The position numbers were made by a program, and so were the translations under genes. From positions 1-38,508 of the forward strand of contig JARRJS010000043.1 of assembly GCA_037388885.1 (NCBI GenBank): 38,508 bases of DNA, in the 5' to 3' direction. Numbering within the stretch: the stretch's first letter is position 1; every line of letters starts with the position of its first letter. The notes below the pieces were generated by a model, which made no database searches, was not told where the DNA came from, and worked only from the letters and a program-made list of their open reading frames with translations. The DNA is from JARRJS01 sp037388885 (GTDB lineage: Bacteria; Gemmatimonadota; Gemmatimonadetes; Longimicrobiales; RSA9). Shown here piece by piece: positions 31,092-38,508 of the stretch.

Positions 31092-32774
31092 TCAGGGCTG
31101 CGACGACGACGAGTCGGCCGCCTGCATGGCCACCACCGCCCCGAGCTCCAGTCCGCGCTCCTTCGCCAGCCGCGTCGCCGTCGGAAACAGGTCGGCCGGC
31201 TTCGACGCCTGCTGCAGCACGTCCTCCGCGAACCGCAGGTCCGGGTCGTCCCCCAGCAGCCGCTTCCAGCCCTCCTCGCGGTTGAAGCGCGCGGTGCTGA
31301 TCTCCTGCGCCAGCCGCCGGCCGATGAACGCCTTCGCCTCGTCGAACTTCGGCCGCGACACCTTCACGCCCGCCTGGGTCAGCGTGTCGTAGAACATGCC
31401 GAAGATCTGCGGCGTCACCGGGAAGCCCGGCTTCAGCTGCGGGTGGTTGTGGGCGTACTGAATGGCGAACGCGTACAACGTGTTGTTGAACAGCGCCCAC
31501 TGCTCCTGCACCGCCCGCACAAAGTCTTGCTCGTCCGAGGTCAGCGTGTCCTGCACGATGATATCCGGCGTGATGCCGCCACCACCCAGCACGTCCCGCC
31601 CTGCGTCCGTATGGAAGATGCGCAATCCTTGATGCGTCGTGTCTCCTCCCAACGTGTCGGCCACCGCCGTGTCCGCGCCGAACCCGCCCGTCGTGTCCCG
31701 GCCGATCCCGTAAGGCTTCTGGATGCTCCGACCGGACGGCGTGTACCAGCGCGCTGTCGTCATCTTCAGCACGTAGTTGCCCGGTAGCCGGTAGAGCGTC
31801 TGCACCGACCCCTTGCCGAACGTGGTCTCGCCCACCAGCAGCGCCCGGTCATGGTCCTGCAGGGCACCCGACACGATCTCCGTCGCCGACGCGCTACGCC
31901 GGCCCACCAGCACCACGATGGGCAGCCCGGGGAACAGGTCCGGGCTCGTCGCCTTGAACGCCTGCGTCTGGTCCGGCAGCCGGCTGCGCGTCTCCGAGAC
32001 CAGATCGCCGCGGGGCAGGAACAGGTCCGCCACCCCGATACCCTGGTCCAGTAGACCGCCGGGGTTGCGTCGCAGATCCAGCACGAGCCCCGTCATGCCC
32101 TGGCTCTTCAACGTGTCGATCGCCGCCCTGAGATCGGACGCCGCTGTCTCGCTGAACTGCGTCAGCTCCACGTAGCCCACGTGGCGACCCAGCATGTAGG
32201 CGTTCGTCACCGCCGCCACGTGGATCTCCGCACGCACGATGTCGAACGGGATCAGCTGGTCCGAGCCCACCCGGGCGACCTTGACGTGCACCGTGGAGCC
32301 CTTCGGACCCCGCAGCTCGGCCACCGCCTTGTCGTCGCTCCAGCCCTTCGTCGACTGGCCGTCCACGTCCACGATCCGGTCGCCCGCCTGCAAGCCCTGA
32401 CGCTCCGCCGGCGTACCCGGCAGAGGCGACAGCACGGTGATCCAGCCGTCACGGATCGCGATCTCGATCCCCAGCCCTCCGTACTCGCCCTGGGTCTGGA
32501 CCTTCAGGTCGTCGTATTCCTTCGGCGTCATGAAGATGGTGTGCGGATCGCCCAGCTGCTGCAGCATCCCGTCGATGGCCATCCGGTACAGGTCGCCCGG
32601 TTTCACCTTCTCCACGAACCGGTCCGCCACGTTGTGCAGGACCTCGTCGAAAAGCCGCGCCTGGAAGTAGACGTTCTGGTCCGGGCTTACGCCCTTCTGC
32701 AACAGCCAGCCGCCGCTCACAAGGCCCACGACAGCCACCAGCACAGGTGCCAGAATCGATCGTTTCATCTTCAT
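31092..32774 (-). CDS. S41-family C-terminal processing peptidase (CtpA-like)
   Basis: A 560-residue protease anchored or secreted by an N-terminal hydrophobic helix (8-24). A PDZ domain lies at about 97-180. The S41 core carries DLRRNPGG (233-240), the catalytic Ser at 296 (RRSASATEI) and catalytic Lys at 321 (TTFGKGSVQT). After the core comes a Thr/Asp/Gly-rich segment (about 350-380). A C-terminal helical extension of about 170 residues, longer than in basic CtpA proteins, follows. The ATG is preceded by GGAGG. It starts 63 bp after tmk. The likely place of action is the periplasm, in protein or cell-wall enzyme turnover; substrates are unknown. Confidence 0.93.
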   Translation of the reverse strand: MKMKRSILAPVLVAVVGLVSGGWLLQKGVSPDQNVYFQARLFDEVLHNVADRFVEKVKPGDLYRMAIDGMLQQLGDPHTIFMTPKEYDDLKVQTQGEYGGLGIEIAIRDGWITVLSPLPGTPAERQGLQAGDRIVDVDGQSTKGWSDDKAVAELRGPKGSTVHVKVARVGSDQLIPFDIVRAEIHVAAVTNAYMLGRHVGYVELTQFSETAASDLRAAIDTLKSQGMTGLVLDLRRNPGGLLDQGIGVADLFLPRGDLVSETRSRLPDQTQAFKATSPDLFPGLPIVVLVGRRSASATEIVSGALQDHDRALLVGETTFGKGSVQTLYRLPGNYVLKMTTARWYTPSGRSIQKPYGIGRDTTGGFGADTAVADTLGGDTTHQGLRIFHTDAGRDVLGGGGITPDIIVQDTLTSDEQDFVRAVQEQWALFNNTLYAFAIQYAHNHPQLKPGFPVTPQIFGMFYDTLTQAGVKVSRPKFDEAKAFIGRRLAQEISTARFNREEGWKRLLGDDPDLRFAEDVLQQASKPADLFPTATRLAKERGLELGAVVAMQAADSSSSQP

Positions 32775-32837
32775 CCAGCCAGCCTCCGAAATCGTACGTG
32801 CCAGCGACCCGGGAATCGTCCCGCGAACTGATCGCTG

Positions 32838-33491
32838 TTAAACCGCCGCGCCCCCGAATGTTTCCGGGAACCGTCTGCCCAGCAGTGCCAGGATCGCCGC
32901 GTGCACCTCGTCCACCGAGCCCGTACCGTCCACCCGCTTGATCGTCTTTTCGTGCTGCGCGAACTCGGCGTACGCCTCCGCCACGCGCGCGTGGAAGTCC
33001 GCGTCCGCCTGCTCGAACCGGTCCGGCGCCCGGCCACGCCGGTCCAGTCGCTGCACGCCCACACCCAACGGCACGTCCAGCACCAGCGTGAGGTCCGGTT
33101 CCAGGCCGCCGGTCGCGAAGGTGTTCAGGCGCCGCACCTCCGCCTCCGGCAGCCCGCGCCCCCGCACCTGATACGCCAGCGTCGACAGCGAGAACCGGTC
33201 GGTGACCACCACCACGCCACGTTCCAATGCGGGCTTCACCACCTCGTCCACCAGTGTCGCGCGCGCCGCCAGCATCAGCAGCAGCTCCGCCCGCGGTATC
33301 ACCCGGTCGCTCTCCAGCAGAGCGCGCCGCACCTGCTCGCCCAGGGCCGTGCCGCCCGGCTCCCGCGTCACCACGTGCGGCAGGCCGTGTCGCGTCAGCC
33401 AGTCCCCGAGCAGGCGCACTTGTGTGCTCTTGCCGGCGCCCTCGACGCCCTCCAGGGCCAGGAAACGGCCGCGTTGTGCGCTCCGTTCCAC
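32838..33491 (-). CDS. tmk: Thymidylate kinase
   Basis: Tmk phosphorylates dTMP to dTDP. The 217-residue protein begins with the P-loop ALEGVEGAGKSTQ (about 12-24). TREPGGTALGE, the DRFSLSTLAYQ region and a LID segment RRGRAPDRFEQ follow. These match bacterial thymidylate kinases of normal length. The start is GTG 33491, 7 bp after the stop of inositol-3-phosphate synthase, with no obvious ribosome-binding site. It is followed by the S41 protease gene. A dnaX/holB partner gene, often next to tmk, is not present. Confidence 0.95.
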   Translation of the reverse strand: MERSAQRGRFLALEGVEGAGKSTQVRLLGDWLTRHGLPHVVTREPGGTALGEQVRRALLESDRVIPRAELLLMLAARATLVDEVVKPALERGVVVVTDRFSLSTLAYQVRGRGLPEAEVRRLNTFATGGLEPDLTLVLDVPLGVGVQRLDRRGRAPDRFEQADADFHARVAEAYAEFAQHEKTIKRVDGTGSVDEVHAAILALLGRRFPETFGGAAV

Positions 33492-33498
33492 GGCGTCG

Positions 33499-34812
33499 CT
33501 ACTCGTAGTAGTCCAGGCCCAGGTGCGTGATCTCCGGCTCGCCCATCAGGTGCCGCAGCGTGTTCTTCAGCTTCATGTGCTGGATGAAGAGGTCGTGCTC
33601 CGGGTAAAGCTCCGGTGCCGTCATGGGGCTCTTGAAGTAGAACGACAGCCACTCCTGGATCCCGCTCATCCCGGCCCGGGCCGCCAGGTCCAGGAACAGC
33701 GTCAGGTCCAGCACGATGGGCGCGGCCAGGATCGAGTCCCGGCACAGGAAGTCGATCTTGATCTGCATGGGATACCCCATCCATCCGAAGATGTCGAGGT
33801 TGTCCCACCCCTCCTTGTTGTCCCCCCGGGGCGGATAGTAGTTGATCCGCACCTTGTGGTACATGTCGCCGTAGAGCTCCGGGTAGTTGTCCGGCTGGAG
33901 AATGTGCTGCAGCACGCTGAGCTTGGATTCCTCCTTGGTCTTGAAGGATTCCGGGTCGTCCAGCACCTCGCCGTCCCGGTTGCCCAGGATGTTCGTGCTG
34001 AACCAGCCGCGCAGACCCAGCATGCGGGCCTTCAGGCCGGGCGCGATGATCGTCTTCATCAGCGTCTGGCCGGTCTTGAAATCCTTGCCGGCGATGGGCA
34101 CGCCGCGTTCCTGCGCAAGCGCGCGCAGGGCCGGGATGTCGACGTTCAGGTTGGGCGCGCCGTTGGCGTACGGGACGCCTTCCATGATGGCGGCGTACGC
34201 GTAGAGCATGGATGGGGCGATGGCGTCGTCGTTCGCCTCCATAGCCTTCTCGAACGCCGCCACGCTGTCGTGCGCCGGGCCCGGTTGCATGTACACCTCG
34301 GTGGACGCGCACCAGATCATCACCAGCCGGTCACAGCCGTTGTCCGCGCCGAAGCGCCGGATGTCTTCCCGCAGCTGCTCCGCCAACGCTCGCTTGGTGG
34401 CGCCCTGCTTGACGTTCTCGCCCGTCAGCCGGCGCACGTAGCGCTGGTCGAACACCGCCGGCATGGGGCGTACCGACTTCAGGAAATCGGCGACCGGCTC
34501 CAGGTCGGCCGGCGACAGCACCGACGCCTTCGCGGCACTCTCGTAGGCGTCATCCGGGATGGGGTCCCAGGCCCCGAACACCAGCTGGTCCAGATCGGCC
34601 AGCGGCACGAAGTCCCGGATCCTGGGCTCCCGCTCCTCCGTGCGCTTGCCCAGCCGGATCGTCTGCATCTGACTCACCGATCCGACGGGCTTGGTCAACC
34701 CGCGCCGGATCGACTCCACCCCCGCGATGAACGTGGTCGCAACGGCGCCCAGACCCACCAGCAGCACCCCCACACGACCATCGGGCGATTCGATCGATTT
34801 AGATGGTGACAC
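33499..34812 (-). CDS. Inositol-3-phosphate synthase
   Basis: This NAD-dependent enzyme converts glucose 6-phosphate to 1L-myo-inositol 3-phosphate. The protein has 437 residues from GTG 34812, the size of the prokaryotic form. The dinucleotide loop LLVGLGAVATTFIAG lies near the N terminus, DRLVMIWCASTEVY in the middle, and the catalytic region IAGKDFKTGQTLMKT and LGLRGWFSTNILGN after it. AAGGA lies 5 nt before the GTG, and the gene overlaps the CDP-alcohol phosphatidyltransferase by 14 bp. That close pairing strongly suggests that the inositol phosphate made here feeds a phosphatidylinositol-phosphate synthase. Mycothiol or osmolyte synthesis is another use of the product, but no such genes are near. 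Confidence 0.93.
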   Translation of the reverse strand: MSPSKSIESPDGRVGVLLVGLGAVATTFIAGVESIRRGLTKPVGSVSQMQTIRLGKRTEEREPRIRDFVPLADLDQLVFGAWDPIPDDAYESAAKASVLSPADLEPVADFLKSVRPMPAVFDQRYVRRLTGENVKQGATKRALAEQLREDIRRFGADNGCDRLVMIWCASTEVYMQPGPAHDSVAAFEKAMEANDDAIAPSMLYAYAAIMEGVPYANGAPNLNVDIPALRALAQERGVPIAGKDFKTGQTLMKTIIAPGLKARMLGLRGWFSTNILGNRDGEVLDDPESFKTKEESKLSVLQHILQPDNYPELYGDMYHKVRINYYPPRGDNKEGWDNLDIFGWMGYPMQIKIDFLCRDSILAAPIVLDLTLFLDLAARAGMSGIQEWLSFYFKSPMTAPELYPEHDLFIQHMKLKNTLRHLMGEPEITHLGLDYYE

Positions 34813-35458
34813 GAGGTTCCTTTTCAGAGGGCGGAGCGTCCAGCGGGACGCCGCGCGCATGCCTGTAAACCCAGATGATTCGCTGGATTGCAGTGACGTT
34901 CGTGAGCACGGCCAGCACCACGATGACTCCCTTCAACACCAGTCCTTCCCACGCTTCACCGAAGAACAAAGCCGCGCCGCCGATGAGCACGATGCGCTCC
35001 GCGCGCGGCATCAGGCCCACGCGGCAGTCCAGGCCCATGGCCTCCGCCCGGGCCCGCGTGTAGCTGACCATCAGCGAGCCCGCCATGGCCAGCATAATGA
35101 AGTAGATCATGCCCACGTCGCCCAGCTGCAACCGGTAATCGTTGTAGAGCGACAGCAGCCCCAGGAACACGGCGATCTCGCTGATCCGGTCCAACGTGGA
35201 ATCGTAGAATGCACCGAACTTGCTGCCCAGACCGGTCAACCGCGCCACGCGGCCATCCAGGATGTCGAAGAACCCGCCCAGCAGCACCAGGGTGCCCGCC
35301 GTGCGCACCAGGTGGTGATGGAACATGTAGGCGCCCGTCATGGTCGCCAGGAAACCGATCGTGGTCAGCGCGTTGGGGTGTACGCGTCGGCGGGACAGCC
35401 AGCCCGTGAGCGGGCTGAGGATGCGGTACACTCCCCCGCGTAGCGATTCGAGGGCCAT
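34799..35458 (-). CDS. CDP-alcohol phosphatidyltransferase (probable phosphatidylinositol-phosphate synthase)
   Basis: A 219-residue membrane enzyme with about six hydrophobic helices. The diagnostic motif is complete: D65, D68-G69, A72-R73, G82, D86 and D90 in the D-x2-DG-x2-AR-x8-G-x3-D-x3-D spacing. It therefore transfers a phosphatidyl group from CDP-diacylglycerol to an alcohol. The stop overlaps the start of inositol-3-phosphate synthase by 14 bp, so inositol 3-phosphate is the natural candidate acceptor, giving phosphatidylinositol phosphate. Phosphatidylglycerophosphate synthase is the main alternative. AGGA lies 7 nt before the ATG. A dedicated phosphatase to remove the phosphate is not visible in the window. 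Confidence 0.9.
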   Translation of the reverse strand: MALESLRGGVYRILSPLTGWLSRRRVHPNALTTIGFLATMTGAYMFHHHLVRTAGTLVLLGGFFDILDGRVARLTGLGSKFGAFYDSTLDRISEIAVFLGLLSLYNDYRLQLGDVGMIYFIMLAMAGSLMVSYTRARAEAMGLDCRVGLMPRAERIVLIGGAALFFGEAWEGLVLKGVIVVLAVLTNVTAIQRIIWVYRHARGVPLDAPPSEKEPRVTI

Positions 35459-35484
35459 GGGTCGATCCTGATCGGGCGTTCAGG

Positions 35485-35844
35485 TCAGGGAAGGATGATG
35501 CTCGACTGGACACCCGCCTGCATGCCCTTGCCGATCTCATCGTTCACCTTCTGCATCAGCTTGTCGAAATTGCTCTGCGCCGCCACCACGCCCTGATAGA
35601 TCGGGCTTTCCTGGAGGTCCGACGCCTTCTCTTCATACTCCTGCTGGACTTCCTTCGACGGCGTCTTGCCTGCCCTCAGGTCCTGCGTGATCTCACGCTC
35701 CAGCTCCACCAATCGGTTCAGGCGCTCCACCGACTCGCGGTCGTCGTTCAGCCGGTCTTGCGCCCGCCGCAGTGCCTTGTATTCCTCCGTCTGCCCCAGC
35801 AGCCGCCCCACTTCCCGGGCCTTTTCCATCATCGATTCGTTCAT
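35485..35844 (-). CDS. YlbF-family protein
   Basis: A 119-residue, almost wholly helical, charged protein of the YlbF/YmcA family. The pattern AREVGRLLGQTEEYKALRRA at the start, the Glu/Arg-rich middle with LVELEREITQDLRAG, and SPIYQGVVAAQSNFDKLMQ near the end are typical. In Bacillus, relatives form a complex that regulates RNase Y and RNA maturation; whether that applies here is unknown. ATG 35844 follows GAGAG, 13 bp after the prmC stop. Its stop is 27 bp before the phosphatidyltransferase gene. Confidence 0.85.
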   Translation of the reverse strand: MNESMMEKAREVGRLLGQTEEYKALRRAQDRLNDDRESVERLNRLVELEREITQDLRAGKTPSKEVQQEYEEKASDLQESPIYQGVVAAQSNFDKLMQKVNDEIGKGMQAGVQSSIILP

Positions 35845-35856
35845 CGCGCTCTCGAT

Positions 35857-36804
35857 TCAGTCCTTCGATTCCGCCTTCCCCGCCGTCACCACCCGTTCGT
35901 GTCCTCCGTGGTCTCGCACCACCCGTACCGCCTCGAACGCGCCCGCGGCCTCGATGAGCGATCGCACCCCGTCCATCCGCCCCGCCGCCACCTCCAGCGC
36001 CAGGAGCCCGCGCGATCGCAGGTGCGCCGGGGTGCCGTCCACGATGCGTCGCGTCATTGCCAGCGGGTCCCCTTCGCTGAACAGCGCCGATGCCGGTTCC
36101 CAGTCCCGTACCTCCGGCATCAGTGACGCTCGCTCCGCGTCCGCCACGTACGGCGGATTGGACACGACTACATCGAAGCGTTCGTCGCCCACCGCCTGCC
36201 AAACGTCGCCCTGGCGCAGGTCCAGCCGTTCGGCCAGGCCCAGTCGGATCGCGTTCGACCGCGCCACATCCAGTGCGTCGGCCGACACATCCGTGGCCAG
36301 CACCCGGCCGAACGGCCCCTCGTGCAGCAGGCTCAGCGCGATGGCGCCCGAGCCCGTGCCGAGGTCGAGCGCCGACAACCCACCCCCGCCCTCGCCCCCG
36401 CCTGCAGCACCACCCCCGCCTACCGTTCCCTCGGTAGAGTCGCCTTCCGGACCGGAAGCGTCAACCACGTGATGGGCCCAGTCCAGCACGACACCCACCA
36501 GCAGCTCCGTCTCCGGCCGCGGGATCAGGACCCGCCGATCCACCTCCCGGTCCAGCTCCCGGAACGCCGCATGCCCGGTGATGTACTGGAGCGGCTCCCG
36601 CCGCAGACGCCGGCGCAGCGCTTCCCGGTAGCGTCCCACTTCCTCCGGCGTGAGGGGCCGCTCGAACTGCAGGTAGAGATCGATGCGACGAAGGCCGAGC
36701 ACGTGCGCCAGCAACAGCTCGGCCTCCAGGCGCGCATTCTCGATATGCTCCCGCCCCAGCCGCTCGGCGGCCAGCACCACCAGGTCCAGGGGTCGATCGG
36801 CCAC
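35857..36804 (-). CDS. prmC: Peptide chain release factor N5-glutamine methyltransferase
   Basis: PrmC methylates the glutamine of the GGQ motif of release factors. The 315-residue protein has the N-terminal helical substrate domain with LQYITGHAAFRE and the VLIPRPETELLV motif, SAM-binding DLGTGSGAIALSL (147-159), and catalytic NPPY (216-219). A 25-residue insertion rich in glycine (118-142, with several GGG runs) separates the two domains and is not usual; it looks like a low-complexity linker. Start is GTG 36804, 12 bp after prfA, its substrate gene, which is the classical arrangement. Confidence 0.94.
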   Translation of the reverse strand: MADRPLDLVVLAAERLGREHIENARLEAELLLAHVLGLRRIDLYLQFERPLTPEEVGRYREALRRRLRREPLQYITGHAAFRELDREVDRRVLIPRPETELLVGVVLDWAHHVVDASGPEGDSTEGTVGGGGAAGGGEGGGGLSALDLGTGSGAIALSLLHEGPFGRVLATDVSADALDVARSNAIRLGLAERLDLRQGDVWQAVGDERFDVVVSNPPYVADAERASLMPEVRDWEPASALFSEGDPLAMTRRIVDGTPAHLRSRGLLALEVAAGRMDGVRSLIEAAGAFEAVRVVRDHGGHERVVTAGKAESKD

Positions 36805-36816
36805 CGCCCGCCGGCC

Positions 36817-37887
<1,071 letters not shown>

Positions 37888-37900
37888 CGGATGCACTCAA

Positions 37901-37928
37901 GAAAAGAGCCGGGAAACCTCCCGGCTCT
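37901..37928 (-). terminator. Intrinsic terminator after rpmE
   Basis: A perfect 10-bp stem (AGAGCCGGGA/TCCCGGCTCT) with a GGTT loop is followed on the minus strand by TTTTC. It begins 5 bp after the rpmE stop. This is the clearest rho-independent terminator in the window. It lies only about 14 bp before the prfA start, so prfA needs read-through or its own promoter. Confidence 0.85.
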
Positions 37929-37933
37929 CCGCC

Positions 37934-38296
37934 TCACTCTGCGGACGCCTCGTCCGCTCCGGCTTCGGCCGGCTCCTTCGATTCTTCCGGCGACGCCTCG
38001 GCGGGCTCTCCTTCTGCTGGTTCCGGCTCCGCCGCTTTCGCCTCCACGGGCTCCGCCTGCGCCTTCTTCCTGCCTGCCGACTTCGCGGCTGTCTTCTTCC
38101 CGTCGCCCCACTTGCGCCGGAACCGCTCCACGCGGCCTGCCGTGTCCACGATGCGCTGCTGCCCCGTGAAGAACGGGTGGCACACCGAACAGATCTCCAC
38201 GTGGATATCCGTCTCCGTGCTGCGCGTCTGGAACGTGTTCCCGCACGCGCAGTGCACCGTCGCAAGCTTGTATTCCGGGTGGATCCCCTGCCTCAT
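37934..38296 (-). CDS. rpmE: 50S ribosomal protein bL31 with acidic C-terminal tail
   Basis: bL31 links the ribosomal subunits. From ATG 38296 the protein has 120 residues. Residues 1-64 are a complete zinc-binding form, starting MRQGIHPEYK, with C16, C18, C36 and C39 and the end HPFFTGQQRIVDTAGRVERF. Residues 65-120 are an unusual tail: first Lys/Ala-rich (DGKKTAAKSAGRKK), then Glu/Ala/Pro-rich. Typical bL31 ends near residue 70. AGGA lies 8 nt before ATG 38296; ATG 38305, three codons upstream, is the alternative. The gene has its own promoter and terminator. Confidence 0.94.
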   Translation of the reverse strand: MRQGIHPEYKLATVHCACGNTFQTRSTETDIHVEICSVCHPFFTGQQRIVDTAGRVERFRRKWGDGKKTAAKSAGRKKAQAEPVEAKAAEPEPAEGEPAEASPEESKEPAEAGADEASAE

Positions 38297-38328
38297 TTTC
38301 GCCATCCTGGACCGAGTTGAGAACGCAA

Positions 38329-38357
38329 AAGCTAATGGATCGCCCATCTTCGATCAA
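38329..38357 (-). promoter_or_regulatory. Predicted rpmE promoter
   Basis: TTGATC (38352-38357) and TAGCTT (38329-38334) are separated by exactly 17 bp. The predicted start would lie about 25 nt before the rpmE ATG. The -10 shares the TAnnTT form of the rex promoter's TACCTT, which makes both predictions somewhat more credible. Confidence 0.6.
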
Positions 38358-38508
38358 GCGAGCCCATCCGGTTGCGCCTGCGAGTGCGGGTGCCTGCCAC
38401 GTGCCCGAATTTCCCCGTGACTCCGCTTGCGTGCCCCTGTCCGTGCCCGCGCCCGGCAGCGGCCGCGGTTTTCCTCGTTGGAACCGCCGGACCCGGATCC
38501 GGGCAAGG
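38358..38508. other. Non-coding right edge upstream of rpmE
   Basis: No gene is supported in these 151 bp. It is GC-rich with short C- and G-runs. I see no convincing ribosome-binding site, terminator or operator. The next gene upstream lies beyond the window. Confidence 0.6.

Noticed and set aside
29236..31500. Very long minus-strand open frame through EamA, TauE and S41 genes
   Set aside because: Its translation is Gly/Arg/Ala-rich and matches no family, while the other frames encode clear membrane proteins. Only its last 60 codons were kept as a possible small gene.

Overview
This window is a dense, high-GC bacterial chromosome segment. It carries 41 recognisable coding regions; 40 lie on the minus strand and one on the plus strand. 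Nothing in it looks like a prophage, integron, insertion sequence, CRISPR array or toxin island, and no rRNA or tRNA gene is visible. GC-rich third positions, many GTG and TTG starts, and 1-14 bp gene overlaps are seen throughout. The gene content (leucine dehydrogenase, Rex, BioY, HrcA-DnaJ, YlbF-family protein, inositol-3-phosphate synthase beside a CDP-alcohol phosphatidyltransferase, a two-part carboxymuconolactone-decarboxylase-like protein) suggests a free-living aerobe or facultative aerobe. Gemmatimonadota is my best guess, but this is inference and no marker here proves it. Because nearly everything is on the minus strand, the region is read below from right to left, in the direction of transcription.

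38.5-27.4 kb: rpmE (bL31) with its own promoter and a clear intrinsic terminator, then prfA-prmC (release factor 1 and its methyltransferase), a YlbF-family protein, a CDP-alcohol phosphatidyltransferase coupled to inositol-3-phosphate synthase (a likely inositol-phospholipid pair), tmk, a secreted S41 protease, a TauE/SafE exporter, an EamA exporter, a 60-residue unknown protein, a CMD-family protein and obg.

27.4-20.6 kb: dprA, hemW, then hrcA-dnaJ-prmA without the usual grpE-dnaK between hrcA and dnaJ. Next comes the single plus-strand gene, an unknown 180-codon reading frame running tail-to-tail into prmA, then yqeY and a G/C-run-rich spacer before mutS2.

20.6-8.5 kb: mutS2-dnaG-zinc-ribbon protein-recJ-rsmD-coaD-pta, mostly with overlapping or tightly spaced starts and stops. 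It continues into a complete partner-switching module (STAS antagonist, RsbW-type kinase, RsbU-type phosphatase) with no adjacent sigma factor, and ksgA.

8.5-1 kb: rex, with a perfect Rex operator laid over its own promoter, followed by a DnaQ-type exonuclease and an MBL-fold hydrolase. Then comes a metabolic operon: thiolase, bioY, CPBP protease, 3-hydroxyacyl-CoA dehydrogenase, acyl-CoA dehydrogenase, leucine dehydrogenase and the 5' end of glyA. The metabolic genes fit acyl-CoA oxidation of fatty acids or branched-chain amino acids. A 34-bp perfect palindrome separates the hydroxyacyl-CoA and acyl-CoA dehydrogenase genes.

Most of the window is conserved housekeeping DNA, and I did not find a self-evident new defence or mobile system. 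The best leads are the autoregulated rex promoter, the inositol-lipid gene pair, the sigma-less partner-switching module, the orphan plus-strand gene, the in-frame palindromic junction between the two dehydrogenases, and the G-run structures around the mutS2 start.
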